Origin: CAYYYG01 sp964591375
GTDB taxonomy: Bacteria; Patescibacteriota; Microgenomatia; UBA1406; GWC2-37-13
NCBI GenBank assembly: GCA_964591375.1
Contig: CAZQAU010000005.1
Span: 1 to 64,000 of the forward strand
DNA: 64,000 nucleotides
Reading direction: 5' to 3'
Under the pieces are notes generated by a model that had not been told where the DNA came from, made no database searches, and saw nothing but the letters and a program-made list of their open reading frames with translations. Positions 36,843 to 44,005 of the stretch are shown here, piece after piece. A program made the position numbers and the translations under genes. Within the stretch, counting starts at the first letter, position 1; each line of letters begins with the position of its first letter.

Positions 36843-37039
36843 TCTTCTTTGGATATATTGTTATTTATGATTTGATTAATTGATTTCTTTAAATGAGTTA
36901 CAGTCAGCTTTTGTTTTTTCTTTATAAGGGCCCAAATTTCTATTGATTCGGAATTAAATAGGAATTTATAAAATCCGAATTCAAAAAAGTACTTTGAAAA
37001 ACAAAAACATTTTTTATTTGATAAGTGAAAAGGCTTTAT

Positions 37040-38839
37040 TTATACATTTTGGTCGTGTTGCATTCTTTGACGAAGTTCAGAAAAAAAGGAGGTAGATATA
37101 AACTGTTCAATATATGTTTTTTTTAAGAGATTCATGATATCGGAATGCCATACAATAAAATCCACTGTATATATGTCAATTAATAAAGGATTCAGCAATT
37201 TTTCCAAAGCTTTATACAATCCAACAGTCGTGTTTGCAACTGCAAGTATCCCGGTTTGTTTGTAGCTAATGGCATGTGAATCAAATACATAAAAAATTGG
37301 AGTGTCATTATCAAGCATTTTGCAATGCACGTTGATTGTAGCATTATTGGATGTCGTTATTATGGCACCAGAGTGCAGCATATTCCGTTCGTTTTTCAAA
37401 CGATCATATTCTGGCAAATCATTTACAGGAATTTTTGAAGAAGAAGACTCGAGGTCTGTATCTGATTTCAGTTCTGCACAAACATCCAATTGAACTTTGT
37501 TTTTTAATGCAATAGTTTTCAGTGCAGTGCCTATATTGCAAAGAGAAATACTTCCATATGAAGGATTTTCCAATTCCATTCCAGGAGGGAGCTGGCTTTT
37601 AGCAAGTGCTATTTTGGCAGCAAAATCCTCTGCACTTAATTTACTAATAAGCTTATCAGCAACCGTCCAAGGAGTATAGTTTTTGTCATATAAAATCAAA
37701 ACATCCTCTAAAAATCTCTGTTGCAATTTTTTGGAGGCAACCAAGCATATTAATGCATAAAGTAATTCAGGTTCATTTGAATTAGTATTATTAACACCAC
37801 ATGCTTCCAATTTCTTTTCTAATTGCGTAACAAAATAATCCATAGTTGGTATTGTATCCATGGCCTTTTGTTTGTATTTTACTTGATCAGAGACTAACTC
37901 TTCGGCCGTCCGTCCATTTAAGGAATATATTCCTTCTATCACTTTCTTCTTCAAGCTTGAATATTTGTTATCAAAATCAATCAAGCATTTCATCAAAACA
38001 TTTCCATTGATTTTAGCAACCAATTGATTTAATAAATTGATGTTGTTGATATCCGAATGAATTCGCTGTATCATACTATCATAGCTTTGTAAATGGTCTA
38101 CGATTATTTGAAACACTCTGATATTCCAATGTCCAAACAAATCTTTGAGCAGTGAAACTTCCCGAATTTTTCTGGTACATAGTTCCAATTTTTCAAACAT
38201 ATATAACGGCACACTATTCATATGTTTACATAGCAAAGATGTGTTTGTATTATCCTGAATTTTGTATGGAAACCCATTCAAAATGTCTTCACATGTCATA
38301 CACCCTCCATCAAGATAACTATTTGCAGACGAGGCAGGATTGTCAAGAACAATACTACATAACTCTTTGATGGTCTTCCAGGTTTCGTTTGTTTTTTCTC
38401 CAATGGGTTCCACAATAATCGAATCGTCCCCTTGAAACATCTTATCCAAAATCTTATGCATTACCATTTCTTCAATACGAAAAACCCATATTGATGTGCC
38501 TATGTTCATAATTTCAGTCATCATTTCGTCCACATCTGACATCAATATGGGCATAGGAATACACCTAAAATACAGATCAGCAACAATGGCTATAGAAGCA
38601 CATCCAACATTGGTCTTTTTGATACAATCCTTTTGCGAAATACTTAATGGAAAAATTACAAACTGGTCTGAATTTGTTGCTAAATTGTTTGTATATTCTA
38701 ACCAGGTCTCTGTTGCTTTCATAATAGAGTTTGCTTCTGGTTTGGTCTTGGATAGTGTATGAAACGACATTCTATTATATAGCAAACTATTTTTTTGTTC
38801 CACTATGTTCATTTTGCTCGTTAGCGTTTGCTGTTTCAT
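37040..38839 (-). CDS. Possible OTU/C76-like cysteine protease
   Basis: This protein has 599 residues from the ATG at 38839, or 576 from the ATG at 38770, which avoids the overlap with the small upstream gene. Two blocks recall OTU/herpesvirus tegument-type deubiquitinases. One is TNVGCASIAIVADLYF (C80, start of a helix after a Gly). The other is FYVFDSHAISY (about 517-527), where an Asp-Ser-His block precedes a hydrophobic strand and a helix, as in the Phe-Asp-Ser-His box of those enzymes. The two blocks are about 430 residues apart, much more than usual, so a large insertion would separate them. Function is inferred and not secure. Confidence 0.8.
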   Translation of the reverse strand: MKQQTLTSKMNIVEQKNSLLYNRMSFHTLSKTKPEANSIMKATETWLEYTNNLATNSDQFVIFPLSISQKDCIKKTNVGCASIAIVADLYFRCIPMPILMSDVDEMMTEIMNIGTSIWVFRIEEMVMHKILDKMFQGDDSIIVEPIGEKTNETWKTIKELCSIVLDNPASSANSYLDGGCMTCEDILNGFPYKIQDNTNTSLLCKHMNSVPLYMFEKLELCTRKIREVSLLKDLFGHWNIRVFQIIVDHLQSYDSMIQRIHSDINNINLLNQLVAKINGNVLMKCLIDFDNKYSSLKKKVIEGIYSLNGRTAEELVSDQVKYKQKAMDTIPTMDYFVTQLEKKLEACGVNNTNSNEPELLYALICLVASKKLQQRFLEDVLILYDKNYTPWTVADKLISKLSAEDFAAKIALAKSQLPPGMELENPSYGSISLCNIGTALKTIALKNKVQLDVCAELKSDTDLESSSSKIPVNDLPEYDRLKNERNMLHSGAIITTSNNATINVHCKMLDNDTPIFYVFDSHAISYKQTGILAVANTTVGLYKALEKLLNPLLIDIYTVDFIVWHSDIMNLLKKTYIEQFISTSFFSELRQRMQHDQNV

Positions 38840-38981
38840 AGTCTCTAGTCAATTTGTATATAAACGCAGAAATTTTGTTTGCTTGTGCACTGTATTTTGC
38901 TTGTTTGACTAAATATGCCTGTTCCTTTTCTCGGTCGATCTGTGCTTGATCTTTTTGTCCTTGATTTGATTGATTAAACAT
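38787..38981 (-). CDS. Small charged protein
   Basis: This 64-residue frame is rich in Gln, Lys, Glu and Ala, probably one long helix (about 15-50). Its 3-prime end overlaps the longest form of the downstream protease-like gene. If that gene starts at 38770, the two are separated by 16 bases. The ATG has an AT-rich leader. No family was recognised, and it could be a chance frame. Confidence 0.45.
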   Translation of the reverse strand: MFNQSNQGQKDQAQIDREKEQAYLVKQAKYSAQANKISAFIYKLTRDYETANANEQNEHSGTKK

Positions 38982-39126
38982 ATAGGCGTGATGTGTTATT
39001 TAGGTTGGGTTTTGTTGGCTTTGACTATAAAATTATAATTATAATTTTTGAAAAATTAATTTTAGATTTAAACAACAAAGTCTTTTGGTCAAATCGCTTA
39101 GAATTAAATTTGCTCAAAAAGAAAAA

Positions 39127-39672
39127 ATGACATATTCTGACGAAGACGTGAATAAAGAATTGGAAAATGCACGATTAATTATTGATAATAGAACTCAAAG
39201 GCAAAAGAAACTGACTGATGTGCAGAATGAATTGCATGAACAAAATGAGAAACTTACATGTGTGAAAAGTTTGCTTGGCTGGTCTGGTGTAGTTGCAATA
39301 GCAGCGGCTTTGCCATTATTGTATTACAAACGACCAAACGATGCGATTTGTGTGATTGCTTTGGCATCAATTCTGAATAGCACAGAATCTTATGTTTGTG
39401 TTAGAAAAATGGAAGTTATTAAACTTTGGCATGATATCAAAAAAGAAAAGAAAATCATCAACAATATTACAGAAAAGTTTAAGATTCGCAATGAAATTGA
39501 TAGTACTATAATCAATGATGGGAATGTATTGATGGCTGGACATTGTATGAGCTGCGTGCCAGAAACCAATGTGGTCAAAAGATACAACAAAATAAGAAAC
39601 ATCTTTACTCTGGTTAATTGTTCTTATTTTACCAGAAATATCGAATCACAAATCGAACAAAATTTTTCATAA
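39127..39672 (+). CDS. Coiled-coil membrane protein
   Basis: This protein has 181 residues from the ATG at 39127; the frame upstream has no ATG. Residues 5-50 form a likely coiled coil and residues 55-95 hold two closely spaced hydrophobic helices. A second coiled coil covers about 100-130, followed by a short domain with CMSC. The hairpin membrane topology would leave both ends on the same side. No family was recognised. Its last 6 bases overlap the convergent gene at 39667. Confidence 0.78.
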   Translation: MTYSDEDVNKELENARLIIDNRTQRQKKLTDVQNELHEQNEKLTCVKSLLGWSGVVAIAAALPLLYYKRPNDAICVIALASILNSTESYVCVRKMEVIKLWHDIKKEKKIINNITEKFKIRNEIDSTIINDGNVLMAGHCMSCVPETNVVKRYNKIRNIFTLVNCSYFTRNIESQIEQNFS

Positions 39673-40224
39673 ATATTTTTGCACAGCTATAGTTTGTCGC
39701 ATTCTATTTGTTTCTTTGATATGATTAACAATATAAAACACCATGCGTATATTTGATTGAACTGCAAGCAGTGCAAATACCACAGCAAAAGTAATGATTT
39801 CTTTTTGAATCCAAATTGCAGTAATTAATGTAATTACAGAGACTACAGAATATGCGATTCTTGAGATAATAAATGCATGCAAGTATCTTCTTGTGACCAT
39901 GGGGATTTCGTGTTGAGTAAGGTTGAAAAGAATCAGCCATATATAAGTAAGACAAAACACCACAACAATATATACAGAAATTCCAATGGAAGAAAACAGA
40001 GTCACATTCACAGTCATCATAATATACAAAATAATTCCAAACACATTTAACAAACACATAATTCCCGTCACAAATGCCAGTTGCCAGGTAAGTCCTCTCC
40101 ACATAGAATCCAGATTTGGGTACTTTTTTATGCGTTCAACGGGTTCCTTACAGTATGCACATACTAGATGTCTAGATGAGGTTACATGTTTCGTAATAAG
40201 AACATCATTTGCAGTTACACCCAT
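39667..40224 (-). CDS. Four-helix membrane protein with CxxC N-terminus
   Basis: This 185-residue protein carries a CAYC pair at about 22-25 on a soluble N-terminal tail. Four hydrophobic helices follow at roughly 48-72, 76-102, 116-140 and 142-165, and then a basic tail. One CxxC alone does not make a RING or zinc ribbon, although dimerisation could complete a site. No family was recognised. Confidence 0.78.
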   Translation of the reverse strand: MGVTANDVLITKHVTSSRHLVCAYCKEPVERIKKYPNLDSMWRGLTWQLAFVTGIMCLLNVFGIILYIMMTVNVTLFSSIGISVYIVVVFCLTYIWLILFNLTQHEIPMVTRRYLHAFIISRIAYSVVSVITLITAIWIQKEIITFAVVFALLAVQSNIRMVFYIVNHIKETNRMRQTIAVQKYL

Positions 40225-40377
40225 CTGAAAAAAGGTTTTTTTGTTTATGGTATAAAAATACGATTTCTTTATTACTATTCAATCAAAATTTTCAAAATAA
40301 TCAATTTTATATCAAACACATAAAACATTTGTCATATGATCTTTTCAGTACAATGATTCTCAATATATAAGCTTTTT

Positions 40378-41229
40378 TTAATTGAAGCTCGATGGATATC
40401 TGGAGTTGAATGAACTAACCAAGTCTGCTAACGAAGCATTGGGCAGAGGACGAGATGCAAGGTCTTCGGAAGTCTTTTCGATTGAAGGAGGAGTCTGCAC
40501 ATTTCTTCCATTGTATTCATTCATGTTTTGGGGAGGGTTGGTAAAGCGTTCTCCAACAGAAACGTTGTTCTTGACGCGGGCTATCTTTTGAACGGGATCT
40601 TTCAAAAGCTGCTGCAACTGATTCATTTGTTGTCTTCGGCTGTTTCTGCGCTCAGCTTCAAGAGAGGCTCCCAGCTTTTCCGATTGGATTCCTTGGCTCT
40701 TGCTACATGCACATGCAATGGTGGGAATAAAGTCATTCAATTCTGATAAAGTGTGAGGATCATTGATTTTCTTGATCATGTCTCCAAATTTGGCAATTCT
40801 TTCTTCATTGATTCCTGCTGCTTCAAAAGATTCTTTTCCGACTGGGGTCTTGTAAAGATTCTTCAAAAAGTCAACCAAACTGTCGGTCTGTTCGTTCTCG
40901 CTCTTGAAAACTTTCCCTTTCAAATTGTTGTTTTCATTTGCAAGCTTCTCCATTTCTCTGTCCTTGTAGTTGTTCATTTGAGTGAGAACACTGCTCAATT
41001 CAATTAGTAAAGTAGGATCCACATCTTCTCCTTTTTCGGAAATAACCTTTTTGATTTCTTCAAAACGAGTGGTTGCCTTAGCATAACCTTCTTGAGTCAA
41101 TTCAGCGGGAGGAGCTGGAACATTGTTTTTGGGAGCCTCCTTTGGATCTACATCCATTTTGTCAGACTTTGGCTGCTCGTTTGTAGCAGGAGGAGCGGCT
41201 TGTTGTTGTTGCTGGCCAGGGGTTGCCAT
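40378..41229 (-). CDS. Possible nested scaffold-only product (UL26.5-like)
   Basis: An in-frame ATG at 41229 (M227 of the protease/scaffold protein) opens a 283-residue scaffold without the protease. It is preceded by an AT-rich leader ending TTCCGAAAAAAAAATT, similar to the A-rich leaders ahead of independent genes here. Herpesviruses make their abundant scaffold in this way from a nested transcript. Seen: the in-frame ATG and leader. Inferred: its use. Confidence 0.4.
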   Translation of the reverse strand: MATPGQQQQQAAPPATNEQPKSDKMDVDPKEAPKNNVPAPPAELTQEGYAKATTRFEEIKKVISEKGEDVDPTLLIELSSVLTQMNNYKDREMEKLANENNNLKGKVFKSENEQTDSLVDFLKNLYKTPVGKESFEAAGINEERIAKFGDMIKKINDPHTLSELNDFIPTIACACSKSQGIQSEKLGASLEAERRNSRRQQMNQLQQLLKDPVQKIARVKNNVSVGERFTNPPQNMNEYNGRNVQTPPSIEKTSEDLASRPLPNASLADLVSSFNSRYPSSFN

Positions 41230-41907
41230 AATTTTTTTTTCGGAATTGTTTTGGCTTGGTAATAATTTGTCATATTGATTATTTTGTTTATGGTTTATTA
41301 AATCTTTTCTTGTAATTTTTCGTACGGTTCTGGGATTTGGATTGTCACGAATACCAGTCAAACTTTTTGCCTCTTCAACCAAATCTTTTATGGTCTTGGT
41401 ATATTCAATACCATCGTTTAGCAGGTATTGAGACTCCTGGTCACATCCATAATATATGTGGGTACCAGGCCGTTTTCCGTTTTTCACATATCCTATACTT
41501 GATAAATCATACACATGCAACTTGTTTGGTTCGTCGTACTTGTAAAAATGCATCATGGAAACATCCGTCTTTTCCTTGTTTAATATTTTCCGCGTTGCAG
41601 CAAGTCCTTTTGCATTTCCATAATTGTAACTTAGTAAAACAATATTGCCTGTCTCTGGGTCTGTTACAGCCTTGACAACCTTTCCTACTTCCATTGGATT
41701 CACTATAAGTTTGTTTCCATCATTTACTCCATGTTTCAAAGTCATTGGCTTGTTTGCAAAGTCCATTTTCTCTAGCTGTTGTTGTGTCAGCTCCATGGCA
41801 CTGTTCTTCTTTTGTCCCCATTTCACGTTCGACTTTGGATGTGCAACAGAAACAGTGTAAAAACGCAGCAACGAATTTTCTCCTTCCCATTTTTTGTCTT
41901 TGTTCAT
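40378..41907 (-). CDS. Capsid maturation protease fused to scaffold (assemblin/UL26-like)
   Basis: This 509-residue protein has two parts. Residues 1-155 resemble herpesvirus assemblin (clan SH). KPMTLKHG (H59) is followed by a Val-Gly-Lys-Val block and PETGNIVLLSY, like the His and the Gly-x-Val...Gly-Leu segment of that family. Then come VYDLSSIG (S136/S137) and GTHIYY (H150), giving a His-Ser-His triad order. Residues 225-509 are Gln/Pro-rich then coiled coil, like a scaffold. PLPNASLAD places an Asn-Ala/Ser junction (A491/S492) 18 residues from the end, matching the herpesvirus maturation site layout. It would shape and mature an HK97-type procapsid. No signature search was possible; the assignment rests on order, spacing and architecture. 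Confidence 0.82.
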   Translation of the reverse strand: MNKDKKWEGENSLLRFYTVSVAHPKSNVKWGQKKNSAMELTQQQLEKMDFANKPMTLKHGVNDGNKLIVNPMEVGKVVKAVTDPETGNIVLLSYNYGNAKGLAATRKILNKEKTDVSMMHFYKYDEPNKLHVYDLSSIGYVKNGKRPGTHIYYGCDQESQYLLNDGIEYTKTIKDLVEEAKSLTGIRDNPNPRTVRKITRKDLINHKQNNQYDKLLPSQNNSEKKIMATPGQQQQQAAPPATNEQPKSDKMDVDPKEAPKNNVPAPPAELTQEGYAKATTRFEEIKKVISEKGEDVDPTLLIELSSVLTQMNNYKDREMEKLANENNNLKGKVFKSENEQTDSLVDFLKNLYKTPVGKESFEAAGINEERIAKFGDMIKKINDPHTLSELNDFIPTIACACSKSQGIQSEKLGASLEAERRNSRRQQMNQLQQLLKDPVQKIARVKNNVSVGERFTNPPQNMNEYNGRNVQTPPSIEKTSEDLASRPLPNASLADLVSSFNSRYPSSFN

Positions 41908-41937
41908 TTTTTTTTCAAAAAATGCTACGTCGGCGCT

Positions 41938-42032
41938 AGTAATTTCAAATTACTAATTTTTAATTTTCTGACTGTTTCGATAGGAGACAAAAACAACAAT
42001 TTTATGTTATTATTTATGTTTCGATAGGAGAC
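41938..42032. promoter_or_regulatory. Divergent promoter with palindrome and paired GTTTCGATAGGAGAC
   Basis: The gap between the divergent genes starting at 41907 and 42116 holds a 17-base perfect palindrome (AGTAATTT-C-AAATTACT, 41938-41954). It also holds two identical 15-base words GTTTCGATAGGAGAC at 41974-41988 and 42018-42032, 44 bases apart. A near copy, TTTGATAGGAGAT, lies at 33902-33914. TATA-like TATTATATAAAG follows at about 42037. These are likely regulatory sites; the bound factor is unknown. Confidence 0.5.
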
Positions 42033-42115
42033 GTAATATTATATAAAGAAATACTGTTTTATAGATATTTGTTTAAAAAATTGTTAGTTTTTAAAATACA
42101 ATAATACCATACTAT

Positions 42116-42787
42116 ATGGCAACCGAAGCAGTGGCACAAAAACCAGCAAAGGAGTCTTATGCATCGACATTTAAAATCAACAGGATTTCCATGTGCAAAG
42201 GCGAAAGCAAAAAGACAATCTTGCATCATATACGAGAATGTGGATTACATTATACTGTGGATGAGTTGACATCGATTCTAAAGTTAATCCAAGATTGCTT
42301 TTTGATTTGTAGCAATGCTACGGTGTCTTTGCATATTTGTTCAATGATGAACAATCACTTGAACAAAAAATTTGATATGCATATGGATGATGATTTTGGC
42401 GAAAAATATACTAAATGTATTATTATAGAAATCAACCTTCATAGCAATGAATCCGATTTGTTTTCGGAATGTGATATTTTTATCATTTTTCCCGAATTTG
42501 CTGTTCGAAACTCGGGTTGTTTGTGTTATCGGATTGCATATACGATTTCGATTTCAAGAGTTGATGAAGAGGGCGATGAGACAGATACGTTTACTCAAAA
42601 CTCAGGCAAATTGACGACGTTCTATGCAATCAAAAAAAGCCTGAAGAAACAATTGATAGAAATAACGGAGTTGTTTAAAAATTCCTCAATGTTATTGCCA
42701 TACTATTTGTCAAAGTCTTCAACTGAAGAAGAAGACATAATTAGAAAATTGAAAGACAGAAGAAATGTATTTGAAGTAGTGGATTAA
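42116..42787 (+). CDS. Hypothetical protein, 223 residues
   Basis: This soluble-looking protein of 223 residues has a mixed strand/helix core. An alternating strand region (KCIIIEINL, DIFIIFPEF, IAYTISISRV) lies at about 100-155, followed by two C-terminal helices. It has seven cysteines without zinc-motif spacing. No family was recognised. It is divergent from the protease/scaffold gene. TATAGATATTTG lies about 50 bases before the ATG, related to the element ahead of the helicase gene. Confidence 0.8.
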   Translation: MATEAVAQKPAKESYASTFKINRISMCKGESKKTILHHIRECGLHYTVDELTSILKLIQDCFLICSNATVSLHICSMMNNHLNKKFDMHMDDDFGEKYTKCIIIEINLHSNESDLFSECDIFIIFPEFAVRNSGCLCYRIAYTISISRVDEEGDETDTFTQNSGKLTTFYAIKKSLKKQLIEITELFKNSSMLLPYYLSKSSTEEEDIIRKLKDRRNVFEVVD

Positions 42788-42819
42788 GTAGTGTGTTTTT
42801 AAAAAATAATAAATGTTTT

Positions 42820-43752
42820 TTATTGTGGAGTAAAATAACCCAAATAAACGGCATGCAATTCGCCTTTTGCTCCAATCATTTCAATGGCAAATCCAAAGCA
42901 GACATTGAAAAAGTTCAATGTACGAACTGGTTTGCTAATCGCAGTTGCATCTTTGATTATAATCAAAGTACGAGACTCAGCAACTCCTCCGTCTTTATCC
43001 AAGGAGAAAGAGGCCATTTGAGAAAAATTACTAATGGTATAATTTGTTCGTCCAAATGTTCTTTGCAACAAATGAGAGGATTGATTTGACACATCCGGTC
43101 TTTCAAAAGATCCAAGGGGAATGGTTGGAAGAAGGATTTCATCGTATTCCAATTTTTCAGCACCTGTCAAACTTTTAGACAAATTGCGATATTCTTCCAT
43201 TATCATCCAATCAGTAGGTATTTTTGGCAAAAATGCACTGTCATCTTTTCGTTTCCAAAACAATATGTTTGCATCTGCCTGTCGATATTTGATGGGAATA
43301 CGTGCAGCTATACAAGATGAATTGCTCATAATATTCCAAACAATTTCGTTTTGTAGATGCTGGATTGAAAAACAGCTTCCAAATTCGGTGGTAGAAAATC
43401 GTTTTTTGTCCCATTCCCATTTAATATAGGATCGTATTCCAACAGCAAATTCCGTTTCGTTTTTCTTCAGTTTCTCAAAGCTTTTCACATCGTTCTTCAT
43501 TGCGAGTTTCACTTCGTTTACGTTTCCAATGTATATTTTTGTATCTTCATCATAATAATACACTTTTTTTGCTCCTTCAATTGCTTTTCCAAATGTCCCA
43601 TAGGTATTTAGTAATACGGTAAGTGCTTGGGATTCCGGTATTGCTCCAGTAAGTATCAATCCTGATTCACGATCGGCATATTGTTTTTGGTGCATTGCCT
43701 CAATTGTTTTGGCAAGCCCTATCAAAACGGGTCCAAATGCATAAATGCTCAT
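42820..43752 (-). CDS. Serpin-like protein
   Basis: This 310-residue protein matches the serpin layout in several blocks, though it is shorter than the usual 370-400. ESGLILTGAIPESQALTVLL recalls the N-x-x-x-SPLSI helix, and LLPTIPLGSF the LPKF strand. SFSLDKDGGVAESRT (about 249-262) recalls the V-x-E-x-G-T-E-A hinge of the reactive loop. FNVCFGFAIEMIG and VYLGYFTP recall the closing F-x-x-x-x-PF and LF-x-G-x-x-x-P strands. The hinge has Val-Ala-Glu-Ser instead of small alanines, so loop insertion may be impaired. No signal peptide is seen, so an intracellular serpin is expected, as in poxviruses. It may inhibit host proteases or be a non-inhibitory relative. Confidence 0.8.
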   Translation of the reverse strand: MSIYAFGPVLIGLAKTIEAMHQKQYADRESGLILTGAIPESQALTVLLNTYGTFGKAIEGAKKVYYYDEDTKIYIGNVNEVKLAMKNDVKSFEKLKKNETEFAVGIRSYIKWEWDKKRFSTTEFGSCFSIQHLQNEIVWNIMSNSSCIAARIPIKYRQADANILFWKRKDDSAFLPKIPTDWMIMEEYRNLSKSLTGAEKLEYDEILLPTIPLGSFERPDVSNQSSHLLQRTFGRTNYTISNFSQMASFSLDKDGGVAESRTLIIIKDATAISKPVRTLNFFNVCFGFAIEMIGAKGELHAVYLGYFTPQ

Positions 43753-44005
43753 GTTTTCAAACGGTTTTTTCTGTTTTGGCTGTGAATTTTATCCTCTTAT
43801 AACCATTAAAAAATATCTTCGAAAAATATCTGACGCCTACGAAGCACAAAAATCAAAATAATTTTGGGTTTTATTTTTTTCACAAATCCATTTCAGAAAA
43901 GAAAAAAATTGATTTTTTGAAAGGCGGAGTTTGCGCGGTAAAAAAATAATATCTGGATCCGAATTCAAATTGTGTACCAATAACAAATTTATAAAATAGG
44001 AAAAA

